Source of the DNA: Thermoleophilia bacterium
Lineage (GTDB): Bacteria; Actinomycetota; Thermoleophilia; Gaiellales; Gaiellaceae
Reading direction: 5' to 3'
DNA length: 43,478 nucleotides
Assembly: GCA_025925195.1 (NCBI GenBank)
Contig: JAICLU010000003.1
Coordinates: forward strand, 1 to 43,478
Numbering within the stretch: position 1 is the first letter of the stretch; each line of letters opens with the position of its first letter. The translations under genes were made by a program, and so were the position numbers. The notes under the pieces are model-generated. The model searched no databases and was not told the DNA's origin. It saw only the letters and a list, made by a program, of their open reading frames with translations. Positions 15,731 through 23,573 of this stretch are shown here, piece after piece.

Positions 15731-16713
15731 ACCCGCCGCACCTGCCTGCGCCCGAAGAGGCCGGTCGGCTTGAGGAGCAGGACGACGAGCAGGACGGCGA
15801 ACGCGATCGGCAGGCGAAGCTCCGACGTCGCGTACCCGACGTACTGCCCGATCAGGTTCAGGAAGACACCGATCGCGAGACCGCCGACGACCGACCCGGC
15901 CGGGCTCTCGAGCCCGCCGAGCACCGCGGCTGCGAACGCATAGAGCAGGATCGCCTGCATCATCGTCGGCTGCAGGAACTGCGACGGCTCGGTCATCAGT
16001 CCGGCGACCGCGCCGAGCACGGCGGCGAGGCCCCAGCCGATCGCGAGCATCCAGTCGACGCGGATCCCGACGAGCGCAGCGGCCGCAGGACGCAGCGCGG
16101 CGGCGCGCATCGCGAGACCGAGCTTCGTGAACTGGAACAGCACCCAGAGCAGGATCACCGAGAGAATCGAGACGAGCAGCACGCCGATGTCCTGCCGAGA
16201 GAAGGAGACCCCGCCGGCGTGGTAGACGTTGTTGCCGAACGGTGCCGGCATGAACTTCAGGTCGGCGCCCCATTTCCAGGTCACGAGCCCGTCGATCAGG
16301 ATGAACAGGCCGACGGTGACGATCACGAGCGCGATCACCGAACGGTGCTGCACCGGCCGGATCAGGACGCCGTAGACGACGGCCCCGAGCACGAACGAGA
16401 TGACGAGCGTCAGGAAGAACGCGAGCCAGTACGAGACGTGCCACAGCGTCAGCTGGTACGCGATGTACGTCGTCGCCATTGCCAGCTCGCCCTGCGCGAA
16501 GTTGATCACTTCGGTCGCGCGGTAGATGAGCACGAGCGCGAGCGCGAGCGACGCGAAGATCGCGCCCTGCGCGAGACCCGCCACCGTCTGCTGGGCGAAG
16601 ATGTTGCTGACGAGGCAGCCGACGAGCAGGAAGATGCACGCCGCGGCGATGCCGACGATCACCGGCAGCGACGCGCCGGTCGAGACCTTCGTCTTGCGGC
16701 TGAGGCCCAGCAT
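15727..16713 (-). CDS. Branched-chain amino acid-type ABC transporter permease (LivH-like)
   Basis: This second permease subunit (328 aa) is very hydrophobic, with the family segment LAQGAIFASLALALVLIYRATEVINFAQGELAM. The ATPase-contact loop is around TKLGLAMRAAALRPAAAALVGI, and AAAVLGGLESPAGSVVGGLAIG is near the C terminus. It starts at ATG 16713, which shares one base with the livF stop, and it overlaps livM by 4 nt, so all transport genes are translationally coupled. Confidence 0.94.
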   Translation of the reverse strand: MLGLSRKTKVSTGASLPVIVGIAAACIFLLVGCLVSNIFAQQTVAGLAQGAIFASLALALVLIYRATEVINFAQGELAMATTYIAYQLTLWHVSYWLAFFLTLVISFVLGAVVYGVLIRPVQHRSVIALVIVTVGLFILIDGLVTWKWGADLKFMPAPFGNNVYHAGGVSFSRQDIGVLLVSILSVILLWVLFQFTKLGLAMRAAALRPAAAALVGIRVDWMLAIGWGLAAVLGAVAGLMTEPSQFLQPTMMQAILLYAFAAAVLGGLESPAGSVVGGLAIGVFLNLIGQYVGYATSELRLPIAFAVLLVVLLLKPTGLFGRRQVRRV

Positions 16714-17414
16714 CAGTAACCCAGGTAACTCCGCCGGATCGACTCGTGCTGCTGCACCTCGGCGCTCGGACCGGCGAGCGCGACCCGGCCGACCTCGAGG
16801 ACGTACGCGGTCTGCGCGAGCTGCAGCGCGATGTGCGCGTTCTGCTCGACCACGAGGACGGTGAGGCCCTCCTGCTCGTTGAGCTCGCGGATGATCCGGA
16901 AGATCTCCGTGACGAGGAGGGGTGCCAGCCCGAGCGACGGCTCGTCGAGCAGAAGGAGGCGCGGCCGCTGCATGAACGCGCGCGCGAGCGCGAGCATTTG
17001 CTGCTCACCGCCGCTCAGTGTCCCCGCCTGCTGCGATCGGCGGGACTCGATCCACGGGAAGTAGCGCTGCACGCGCGCGAAGTCCTCCTTCGACGCGCGC
17101 CGCGAGTAGGCGCCCAGCCGGAGGTTCTCCCAGACGCTCAGCTCGGCGAACGTGCCGCGCCCCTCCGGCACGTGGGCGATGCCGTGCCGTGCGGTCGCAT
17201 CGGGGCCCCCGTGCAGCGCCCTGCCCGCGAAGCGCAACGTTCCGTCGCGGCGGACCGTCCCCGAGATCGCCCGGAGCGTCGTCGTCTTGCCGGCGCCGTT
17301 CGCGCCGAGCACCGCCGCTATCTCGCCCTCTTCGACCGACAGCGTCACGCCGTGCAGCGCCTGGATCGGGCCGTAGCGCGCGTCGACGTCCGCGAGCTCG
17401 AGCAGCGCCGCCAT
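16713..17414 (-). CDS. ABC transporter ATP-binding protein (LivF-like)
   Basis: This 233-aa ATPase of the Liv transporter has Walker A GANGAGKTT, signature LSGGEQQM, Walker B LLLLDEPSLGLAP and the switch histidine replaced by Gln in VVEQNAH, as is normal for LivF. It starts MAALLELADVDARYGPIQAL. The ATG overlaps the livG stop by one nucleotide (TGATG). Confidence 0.95.
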   Translation of the reverse strand: MAALLELADVDARYGPIQALHGVTLSVEEGEIAAVLGANGAGKTTTLRAISGTVRRDGTLRFAGRALHGGPDATARHGIAHVPEGRGTFAELSVWENLRLGAYSRRASKEDFARVQRYFPWIESRRSQQAGTLSGGEQQMLALARAFMQRPRLLLLDEPSLGLAPLLVTEIFRIIRELNEQEGLTVLVVEQNAHIALQLAQTAYVLEVGRVALAGPSAEVQQHESIRRSYLGY

Positions 17415-18184
17415 CAGGACGCGGCCTCGAGCTCGCCGCCGAGATACGCCTCGATCACCTGCGGGTCGCGCTGCACGTCGGCGGGCGGGCCGCTCGCGAT
17501 CGTGCGCCCGAAGTTGAGGACGTGCACGTGGTCGGAGATGCGCATCACGAGGTTCATGTGGTGCTCGACGAGCAGCACCGTGATCTTGAGGTCGTCGCGC
17601 AGCCGCTGGATGAACGTCGCGAGCGCCTCGACCTCCTCGTGGTTGAGTCCGCCGGCCGGCTCGTCGAGCAGGACGAGCCGCGGCTCCGAGACCAGCGCGC
17701 GCGCGAGCTCGATCCGCTTCAGCGTGCCGAACGGCAGGCCGGCAGCCGGACGCTTCGCGACGCTCGCGATGCCCACGTAGTCGAGCACCTCGGCCGCCTT
17801 CGCGCGCATCGCGCCCTCGCGCTTGAACCGGGAGACGGTGTGCGCGCCGACGAGCGTGTTCTCGAGCACCGTCATGGTCGGGAAGAGCTCGACGTTCTGG
17901 AACGTGCGCGCGATGCCGTGGCGCACGACGCCGCTCGGCGGCGTGTGGAGGAGCGACCGCCCGTCGAAGAGCACGTCGCCGGAGTCGACGCGGTACAGCC
18001 GCGTGATCACGTTGAACGCGGTCGTCTTGCCTGCGCCGTTCGGGCCGATCAGGCCGAAGATCGTGTGCGGCTGCACGTCGAAGCTGACCTCGTCGAGCGC
18101 GACGATGCCGCCGAACCGCAGTGAGGCAGCCTGCAGCGAGAGCAATGGCACAGCGGGCGGGACTCTATCGTCGCTCTCGGGCAT
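17414..18184 (-). CDS. ABC transporter ATP-binding protein (LivG-like)
   Basis: This 256-aa partner ATPase of LivF has Walker A GPNGAGKTT, a Q-loop in ARTFQNVELFPTMTVLEN (typical LivG wording), Walker B LVLLDEPAGGLN and the H-loop VEHHM. The usual signature LSxGxQ is replaced by LPFGTLKRIELARAL, a common LivG variation. ATG 18184 overlaps the end of the histidine phosphatase gene by 20 nt. The order is livG-livF-livH-livM-livK. Confidence 0.94.
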   Translation of the reverse strand: MPESDDRVPPAVPLLSLQAASLRFGGIVALDEVSFDVQPHTIFGLIGPNGAGKTTAFNVITRLYRVDSGDVLFDGRSLLHTPPSGVVRHGIARTFQNVELFPTMTVLENTLVGAHTVSRFKREGAMRAKAAEVLDYVGIASVAKRPAAGLPFGTLKRIELARALVSEPRLVLLDEPAGGLNHEEVEALATFIQRLRDDLKITVLLVEHHMNLVMRISDHVHVLNFGRTIASGPPADVQRDPQVIEAYLGGELEAAS

Positions 18185-18833
18185 CGAGATACTCCTGCCA
18201 GAGCCGTTCCATCGTCGTGTCGCGTGCTGCGGTGACGTGGGCCGGGTCGTACGGCGTGTGGTTGACGGCGCGCACCACGAAGCTCCCGTCGCCGTCGACG
18301 TCGAGCACGTTGATGCAGCCGGGCGACTGCTCGAAGCCGCCGAGGAATGTCCGCCCACCGGTGAGCGCGCGGCCGAGGAGCGCCCGGTTGACGGCGCCGT
18401 GGAGGACGAGCAGCGCGATGTCCCAGCTCTCGTCGCCAAGCACGGCGTCGAGCTCGGGGAGGACGCGGTCGAACAGCTCGTCGACCGACTCGCCGCCGAG
18501 GAAGCGCGACTCGCGCGGGACGACGCCCCGGAATGCGGCCGTCATCATCGCCTGCACCTCCGACGGATCGACGCCGCGGAGCTCGCCGCTTTCGATCTCG
18601 CGCAGCTCGTGTTTCGACTCATGGTCCGCGTACGGTGCGACGATCCGCGCGGTTTCGAGTGTGCGAGGCAGTCCGCTCGTCACGACGCGGTCGAACCGCA
18701 CGTCCTGCAGCGCCGCCCGTGCCGCCGCGGCCTGCTCGCGGCCGGTCTCCGTCAGCAGCACCTCGTGGGGGTGGACCCCCTCGAAGTACCTGACCTGTGC
18801 GTGGCGCATCAGGTAGATGCGCCGCCGGCTCAT
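18165..18833 (-). CDS. Histidine phosphatase superfamily protein (phosphoglycerate mutase-like)
   Basis: This 222-aa phosphatase has the RHA/RHG motif in IYLMRHAQVRYF (phosphohistidine His), the acid motif REIESGELRG, and the second catalytic His in ALLVLHGAVNRALLG. The family dephosphorylates sugars, phosphoglycerate or small metabolites; this member's substrate is unknown. It begins at ATG 18833, overlapping the SDR stop by 3-4 nt, and runs 20 nt into livG. It therefore links the SDR gene and the liv operon into one transcript. Confidence 0.88.
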   Translation of the reverse strand: MSRRRIYLMRHAQVRYFEGVHPHEVLLTETGREQAAAARAALQDVRFDRVVTSGLPRTLETARIVAPYADHESKHELREIESGELRGVDPSEVQAMMTAAFRGVVPRESRFLGGESVDELFDRVLPELDAVLGDESWDIALLVLHGAVNRALLGRALTGGRTFLGGFEQSPGCINVLDVDGDGSFVVRAVNHTPYDPAHVTAARDTTMERLWQEYLDARERR

Positions 18834-19768
18834 TGCTGCGCGCGCAGCGAGCGACCGCCCGCCGATTGCATCCCGGCCATCATCCCGGGCGGCGAGGCGC
18901 CGTCGGGGAAGCGCTGCAGCAGCTCGCCGAGCAGCGCGTCGGCATCCCAGCGCTTCTCCGACTCGAACAGCTCGCCGGCCGACCAGCCGCGCAGCGCATT
19001 CACGGCGCCGCCCCAGACGTGGAAGACCTGTCCCGTGATGTCCTGCGCCTCGTCGGCGCACAGGGCGACGACGACGGGCGACATGTTGGCCGGGTCGAGT
19101 GGATCGAATTCATTCGGATCGGGCGCGCTCATGTCGAAGGTCTCCTCCGTCATGCGCGTCCGGGCGTTCGGCGCGAGGCAGTTGACGGTCACGCCGTAGC
19201 GGTGCAGCTCCTGCGCGGCGATCACGGTGAATGCCGCGATGCCGGCCTTCGCTGCGCCGTAGTTCGCCTGTCCGATGTTCCCGAAGACGCCCGACGGGCT
19301 GGAGGTGTTGATGACGCGCCCCTGCACCTGCTCGCCGGCCTTCGACAGCTCGCGCCAGTGCGCCGCGGCGTGCCGGGTCGGCGCGAAGTGGCCCTTCAGG
19401 TGGACGTTGATCACCGCGTCCCACTCGGCCTCGCTCATGTTCACGAGCATCCGGTCGCGCAGGATGCCCGCGTTGTTGACGAGGATGTCGAGGCGGCCGA
19501 ACCGGTCGATCGCCTGCTGCACCATCGCCGCCGCCTGGTCGAAGTCGGCGACGTTCGCGTCGTTCGCAACGGCTGCTCCGCCGAGCGCCTCGATCTCCGC
19601 CACGACCTGTTGGGCCGGCGTGTCGTCGTGCCCTTCGCCCGACAGCGCGGCGCCGAGGTCGTTGACGACGACCTTGGCGCCGGCGCGCGCGAGCGCAAGC
19701 GCGTGGTCGCGGCCGATACCGCGCCCGGCGCCCGTGACGATCGCGACCTTGCCGTCGAGATTCGGCAT
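18830..19768 (-). CDS. SDR-family 3-hydroxyacyl-CoA dehydrogenase-like (HSD17B4/MFE-2 type)
   Basis: This 312-aa short-chain dehydrogenase has the NAD-binding TGAGRGIGR, NNAG, a catalytic Ser in INTSSPSGVFG and the YxxxK pair in QANYGAAKAG. The opening GRDHALALARAGAKVVVNDLG resembles the dehydrogenase domain of peroxisomal multifunctional enzyme type 2, which oxidises (3R)-hydroxyacyl-CoA in beta-oxidation. ATG 19768 begins MPNLDGKVAIVTG; an alternative ATG at 19780 would abut the divergent acyl-CoA dehydrogenase start exactly. The C-terminal extension past residue 250 (GWSAGELFESEKRWDADALL) also fits that subfamily. Confidence 0.88.
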   Translation of the reverse strand: MPNLDGKVAIVTGAGRGIGRDHALALARAGAKVVVNDLGAALSGEGHDDTPAQQVVAEIEALGGAAVANDANVADFDQAAAMVQQAIDRFGRLDILVNNAGILRDRMLVNMSEAEWDAVINVHLKGHFAPTRHAAAHWRELSKAGEQVQGRVINTSSPSGVFGNIGQANYGAAKAGIAAFTVIAAQELHRYGVTVNCLAPNARTRMTEETFDMSAPDPNEFDPLDPANMSPVVVALCADEAQDITGQVFHVWGGAVNALRGWSAGELFESEKRWDADALLGELLQRFPDGASPPGMMAGMQSAGGRSLRAQQ

Positions 19769-19780
19769 GCTGCGGAGCAT

Positions 19781-20947
19781 ATGGACTTCTCGCTCACGGA
19801 CGAACAGCAGCTGATTCGCGAGACCGCGCGGGCGTTCTGCGAGCGCGAGATCGTCCCGCGTGCGCGCGAGTGGGACCGCAGCGAGCGGATGGATACCGGC
19901 ATCGTCGCGAAGCTCGCCGACGTCGGCTTCCTCGGCTGCGCGCTGCCGGAGGAGCACGGCGGGATGGGGCTCGACACGATCTCGTACTGCCTCGTGATGG
20001 AGGAGCTCGGGCGCGCCGACTCGTCGGTGCGCGGGATCGTCTCGGTCAACAACGGGCTCGCAGGGAAGACGATCGCGAAGTGGGGGACAGAGGAGCAGCG
20101 GGCCGAGTGGCTGCCGCGGATGGCGTCGGGCGAGGCGCTCGGCTGCTACGGGCTGACCGAGCCGGGCAGCGGCTCGGACCCGGCATCGCTCGTGACGCGC
20201 GCCGAGCGCGTCCCTGCCGCTGGGGGTGGGGACGACTGGGTGATCAACGGCTCGAAGATCTTCATCACGCTCGGCTCGTGGGCGGGCGTCTGCCTCGTGT
20301 TCGCGCGGACCGGCGGCGAGGGGCCGCGCGGGATCACGTGCTTCCTCGTCCCGACGGCGAGCGAGGGCTTCTCGGCCGTGAAGATCGACGGCAAGCTGGG
20401 GCTGCGCGCACAGGACACGGCCGAGCTCTTCCTCGACGGCGTGCGCGTGCCCGACTCGGCGCGGCTCGGCGACGAGGGCGCCGGGTTCAAGGTGGCGATG
20501 AGCGCGCTCGACAACGGCCGGATCTCGCTCGCCGCCGGCTCGGTCGGGATCGCGCAGGGCTGCGTCGACGCGTGTCTCGCGTACGCCGCCGAGCGGAAGC
20601 AGTTCGGCCGGCCGATCGCGACGTTCCAGCTCGTGCAAGAGCTGATTGCGGATACCGCGGTCGAGACCGAAGCTGCTCGGATGCTGACGTACCTGGCGGC
20701 GTGGAAGGCCGACAACGGCGAGCCGTACACGCTCGCGGCCTCGCAGGCGAAGTACTACGCGAGCGAGGTCGCCGTGCGGGCCGCGAACGCGGCAGTGCAG
20801 GTGCACGGCGGCTATGGCTACGTCGACGAGTATCCCGTGCAGAAATACCTGCGCGACGCGCGCGTCAGCACGCTCTACGAAGGGACGTCGCAGATCCAGA
20901 AGCTGCTGATCGGCCGGGCGCTGACCGGTGAGAGCGCCTTCCTGTGA
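19781..20947 (+). CDS. Acyl-CoA dehydrogenase
   Basis: This 388-aa FAD enzyme catalyses the first oxidation of acyl-CoA beta-oxidation. It opens MDFSLTDEQQLIRETARAFC, with the FAD/substrate motif CYGLTEPGSGSDPASL and the ITLGSWA flavin segment. Near the end is QVHGGYGYVDEYPVQKYLRDARVSTLYEGTSQIQ, where the Glu of YEG is the catalytic base of the short/medium-chain class. It diverges from the SDR gene, with ATG 19781 immediately next to CAT, and no ribosome site is visible. It converges on the small gene at 20950 with a 2-nt gap. Confidence 0.94.
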   Translation: MDFSLTDEQQLIRETARAFCEREIVPRAREWDRSERMDTGIVAKLADVGFLGCALPEEHGGMGLDTISYCLVMEELGRADSSVRGIVSVNNGLAGKTIAKWGTEEQRAEWLPRMASGEALGCYGLTEPGSGSDPASLVTRAERVPAAGGGDDWVINGSKIFITLGSWAGVCLVFARTGGEGPRGITCFLVPTASEGFSAVKIDGKLGLRAQDTAELFLDGVRVPDSARLGDEGAGFKVAMSALDNGRISLAAGSVGIAQGCVDACLAYAAERKQFGRPIATFQLVQELIADTAVETEAARMLTYLAAWKADNGEPYTLAASQAKYYASEVAVRAANAAVQVHGGYGYVDEYPVQKYLRDARVSTLYEGTSQIQKLLIGRALTGESAFL

Positions 20948-20949
20948 TG

Positions 20950-21096
20950 TCAGCGCCGGTTCCGGAACTGATGCAACAGCTTCGACTTTCGTGCGGCCTT
21001 CGGCTCCTCGGCCCGCGGCGGCGGGTCGTGCTCGGCCAGCCATTTTGCGGCCTCGTCGTCCGGATCGAGCCCGGCGCTCTGCTCGCGCTCGCGCAT
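20950..21096 (-). CDS. Small basic hypothetical protein (48 aa)
   Basis: This small charged protein begins MREREQSAGLDPDDEAAKWLAEH and ends in a basic tail, KAARKSKLLHQFRNRR. I do not recognise a family. ATG 21096 is 16 nt downstream of the DUF6285 stop, so it may be the third gene of the kinase-DUF6285 unit; a GTG at 21132 would add 12 Arg-rich residues and overlap DUF6285. The acidic-then-basic layout and the clean position between two good genes make it likely to be real. Confidence 0.55.
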   Translation of the reverse strand: MREREQSAGLDPDDEAAKWLAEHDPPPRAEEPKAARKSKLLHQFRNRR

Positions 21097-21112
21097 CCTC
21101 GCGACGCGCTGC

Positions 21113-21433
21113 CTACTCGGAGGGCGCTTCACCGTACTGCTCGAGATACCGCGGCGACGCGATCTGCAACCGCGCCGCGACGTCTGCCTTGACTCGGGCG
21201 ATCGTGCCCGGGGGCACGGTTCCGGAGCGGATCTGCGCCGCGAGCGCGCGCTGCCCTGCGTCGTCCTCGGCCGGGAGCCGCTCCAGAAGCTCGCGGTAGA
21301 CGATCCCGAGGGCGTTCATCGCCACGAGCAGCCGGAAGCGCAGGCGCGGGTCGGCGACGGTCGGCAGGATCTCGGCGCCGAGGAACTCCTGGATCGCCTC
21401 GGCCAGCTCGGCCGCGGTCGGGCGCTCGCTCAT
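21113..21433 (-). CDS. DUF6285 protein, LvaB-like partner of the adjacent kinase
   Basis: This small helical protein (106 aa) begins MSERPTAAELAEAIQEFLGAEILPTV and contains LRFRLLVAMNALGIVYREL, the pattern of DUF6285. In Pseudomonas putida levulinate catabolism a protein of this kind (LvaB) is needed by the kinase LvaA to phosphorylate 4-hydroxyacyl-CoA. Here the gene overlaps the stop of a LvaA-like phosphotransferase by 4 nt, and a LvaC-like dehydrogenase diverges beyond it, so the same role is inferred. Confidence 0.75.
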   Translation of the reverse strand: MSERPTAAELAEAIQEFLGAEILPTVADPRLRFRLLVAMNALGIVYRELLERLPAEDDAGQRALAAQIRSGTVPPGTIARVKADVAARLQIASPRYLEQYGEAPSE

Positions 21434-22347
21434 GCAGCCCGCTCCAGCAGGTGACAGATCTCGTACTCGACCTCGGCGCCGAGCCGGCCGAGCGTCGCGA
21501 GCTCGACGCTCCGGTCGAGGCCCGAGAGGTGCCGCTGCATCTGCGTCAGGCAGCCGATCGCCCAGCCGACGTTCCCGGCGAGCTCCCAGTAGTCGAGCTC
21601 TCCGTGCCGGACGTCGAAGCCGGTCAGCTCGTTGTAGCGCTCGAGATACGGCTTGACGTCGCCGATGCCGCCCAGCCGCCTGCCGGGGACGCCGAACCGC
21701 CACGCGCGGACGAGCGCGAACGCGAGGTCGCGCACGGGATCGTCGAGATGCGCGAACTCCCAGTCGAGCACGCCCACGAGCCCCCGCGGGTCGACGACGA
21801 GGTTCCCGATCCGGTAGTCGCCGTGTACGACGACCGGCTCGCGCGGCGGCGGCCGGTGCTCGCGCAGCCACCAGAGGCCGAGCTCGATCGCCGGCCGCGG
21901 CTCGCCGACCTCGTCGAACTCCTCGATCATCCGCTCGATCCGCGCCTCCTCGAGGAACGGCAGCCGCCCGCGCGGGATGGCGTGGATCTTCGCGAGCTGC
22001 TCCGCCATCTCGAGTGGTAGCCGCTCCGGCACGTCCATGCGAACGATGCGCCGTCCGATCGTCTCTCCTGCGAGCCGCTCCATCACGAACGCCTCCCGAC
22101 CGTCGAGATCGGCGATGTAGCGGATCGGGCGCGGCACCTTGACGCCCGCCTCGTACGCGGCTTCGAGCACCGCGAACTCGTGCGCGAGCGACAGCGTGTG
22201 CTTGTGGATGACGCCGACTGCGGCCCGCCGTACAAGGAGCTTCTCGCCGCCCGCGTCGACCGACCACGCCTCCTTCGAGGCGCCGCCTGCGAGGAGAATC
22301 GGCTCGGATACGGCGGTGCCGAGCTCTGCCTGGAGTGCATCGCGCAT
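21430..22347 (-). CDS. APH-fold phosphotransferase, LvaA/ACAD10-11-like kinase
   Basis: This 305-aa protein kinase-like phosphotransferase has the catalytic loop VVVHGDYRIGNLVVD and the metal-binding VGVLDWEFAHLDDPVRDLAF. The N-terminal nucleotide loop is LAGGASKEAWSV. The same fold forms the N-terminal half of mammalian ACAD10/ACAD11 and bacterial LvaA, which phosphorylate 4-hydroxyacyl-CoA. ATG 22347 is favoured over ATG 22359 because AATGAT lies 7 nt upstream as a -10 for a leaderless message; both give a complete fold. It is coupled to DUF6285 and diverges from the matching dehydrogenase. Antibiotic resistance is unlikely in this context. Confidence 0.85.
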   Translation of the reverse strand: MRDALQAELGTAVSEPILLAGGASKEAWSVDAGGEKLLVRRAAVGVIHKHTLSLAHEFAVLEAAYEAGVKVPRPIRYIADLDGREAFVMERLAGETIGRRIVRMDVPERLPLEMAEQLAKIHAIPRGRLPFLEEARIERMIEEFDEVGEPRPAIELGLWWLREHRPPPREPVVVHGDYRIGNLVVDPRGLVGVLDWEFAHLDDPVRDLAFALVRAWRFGVPGRRLGGIGDVKPYLERYNELTGFDVRHGELDYWELAGNVGWAIGCLTQMQRHLSGLDRSVELATLGRLGAEVEYEICHLLERAA

Positions 22348-22367
22348 CCATGCGATCATTGCTGGCG
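22348..22367. promoter_or_regulatory. Divergent promoter between LvaA-like kinase and LvaC-like dehydrogenase
   Basis: On the plus strand GATCAT (22354-22359) lies 8 nt before ATG 22368. On the minus strand AATGAT (22355-22360) lies 7 nt before ATG 22347. The two overlap almost completely, giving a symmetric divergent promoter that would coexpress the kinase pair and the dehydrogenase. Confidence 0.4.
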
Positions 22368-23573
22368 ATGGCGACCGTTGCCACGCCGGATGTGTTCGCC
22401 GACCGTCGCGCGCAGGTGCGCGCGTTCATGGAGGAGCACGTCTACCCGAACGAGCAGGCGCTGGCGCGCGAGGACGAGGCGGCGGACGCGCTCGTCGAAC
22501 GGCTGCGGCAGGAGGCGAAGGACGCCGGGCTGTGGGCGCCCCACCTGCCGCCCGAGGCCGGCGGCTCGGGCAGCGGCTTCCTCGAGTACGCGTACCTGAA
22601 CGAGGAGATCGGCCGCAGCGCGTACGCGCAGCTGATCTTCGGCTGCCAGGCTCCCGACGCCGGCAACGCCGAGATCCTCCACCTGTTCGGCACCGACGAG
22701 CAGAAGGAGCGGTTCCTGAAGCCGCTCGTCTCGGGGGCGGCACGCTCGTTCTTCGGGATGACCGAGCCCGAGGTGTCCGGCTCCGACCCGACCGGCCTGC
22801 AGGGGCGGGCCGTGCTCGACGGCGACGAATGGGTGGTCGACGCGCACAAGTGGTTCTCGTCGGGTGCCGACGGCGCCGCGTTCGGGATCGTCATGGTCGT
22901 CACCGATCCCGACGAAGCACCGCACCGGCGGGCCTCGATGATCCTCGTTCCGACCGACGCTCCCGGGTACGAGCTGGTGCGACGGATTCCGGTCATGGGA
23001 CACGAAGGACGAGGCTGGGGCACGCACTGCGAGACGCGATTCACGAACGTCCGCGTGCCGCGGGACAACGTGCTCGGCGCGCCCGGCGAGGGATTCCGGC
23101 TCGCGCAGAAGCGGCTCGGCCCCGGGCGCATCCATCACGTGATGCGCTGGCTCGGCCAGATGCAGCGCGCCTTCGACCTGATGTGCGCGTACTCGCTCGA
23201 GCGCAAGACGTTCGGCGACGCGCTCGCGTCGAAGCAGACGGTGCAGAACTGGATCGCCGAGTCGGCGGCCGAGATCCAGGCTTGCCGGCTGATGACGATG
23301 CAGGCGGCACAGAGGATCGACGATGGCGACGAGGCGCGGGTCGAGATCTCGCTCATCAAGTTCTACGCCGCCCGCGTCCTCGGCGACGTGATCGACCGGG
23401 CGATCCAGGTGCACGGCGGGCTCGGCATGACCGAGGACACGCCGCTTGCGTCGATGTGGCGCGCGGCGCGCGCCGGCCGCATCTACGACGGCCCCGACGA
23501 GGTGCACAAGATGGTCGTCGCGCGGCGGATCCTCCGTGCCTACGAGGACGGGGACGGCTGGCGCTTCACGTAG
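22368..23573 (+). CDS. ACAD10/11-type acyl-CoA dehydrogenase (LvaC-like)
   Basis: This 401-aa member of the acyl-CoA dehydrogenase superfamily has FGMTEPEVSGSDPTGLQGRA and then AHKWFSSGADG, matching the KKWWSSGA block of ACAD10/11. It ends with IYDGPDEVHKMVVARRIL in place of YEGTSQIQ: the catalytic Glu position holds Asp, as in the ADGPDEVH signature of that clade. Relatives remove a 4-phosphate and isomerise 4-hydroxyacyl-CoA to 3-hydroxyacyl-CoA rather than simply desaturating. The neighbouring divergent kinase and DUF6285 complete the system. The downstream GNAT begins near or inside its 3' end. Confidence 0.9.
   Translation: MATVATPDVFADRRAQVRAFMEEHVYPNEQALAREDEAADALVERLRQEAKDAGLWAPHLPPEAGGSGSGFLEYAYLNEEIGRSAYAQLIFGCQAPDAGNAEILHLFGTDEQKERFLKPLVSGAARSFFGMTEPEVSGSDPTGLQGRAVLDGDEWVVDAHKWFSSGADGAAFGIVMVVTDPDEAPHRRASMILVPTDAPGYELVRRIPVMGHEGRGWGTHCETRFTNVRVPRDNVLGAPGEGFRLAQKRLGPGRIHHVMRWLGQMQRAFDLMCAYSLERKTFGDALASKQTVQNWIAESAAEIQACRLMTMQAAQRIDDGDEARVEISLIKFYAARVLGDVIDRAIQVHGGLGMTEDTPLASMWRAARAGRIYDGPDEVHKMVVARRILRAYEDGDGWRFT

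Noticed and set aside
21430-22347. Aminoglycoside resistance gene
   Set aside because: The APH fold is present, but the gene is coupled to DUF6285 and adjacent to an ACAD10/11-type dehydrogenase, which points to acyl-CoA metabolism.
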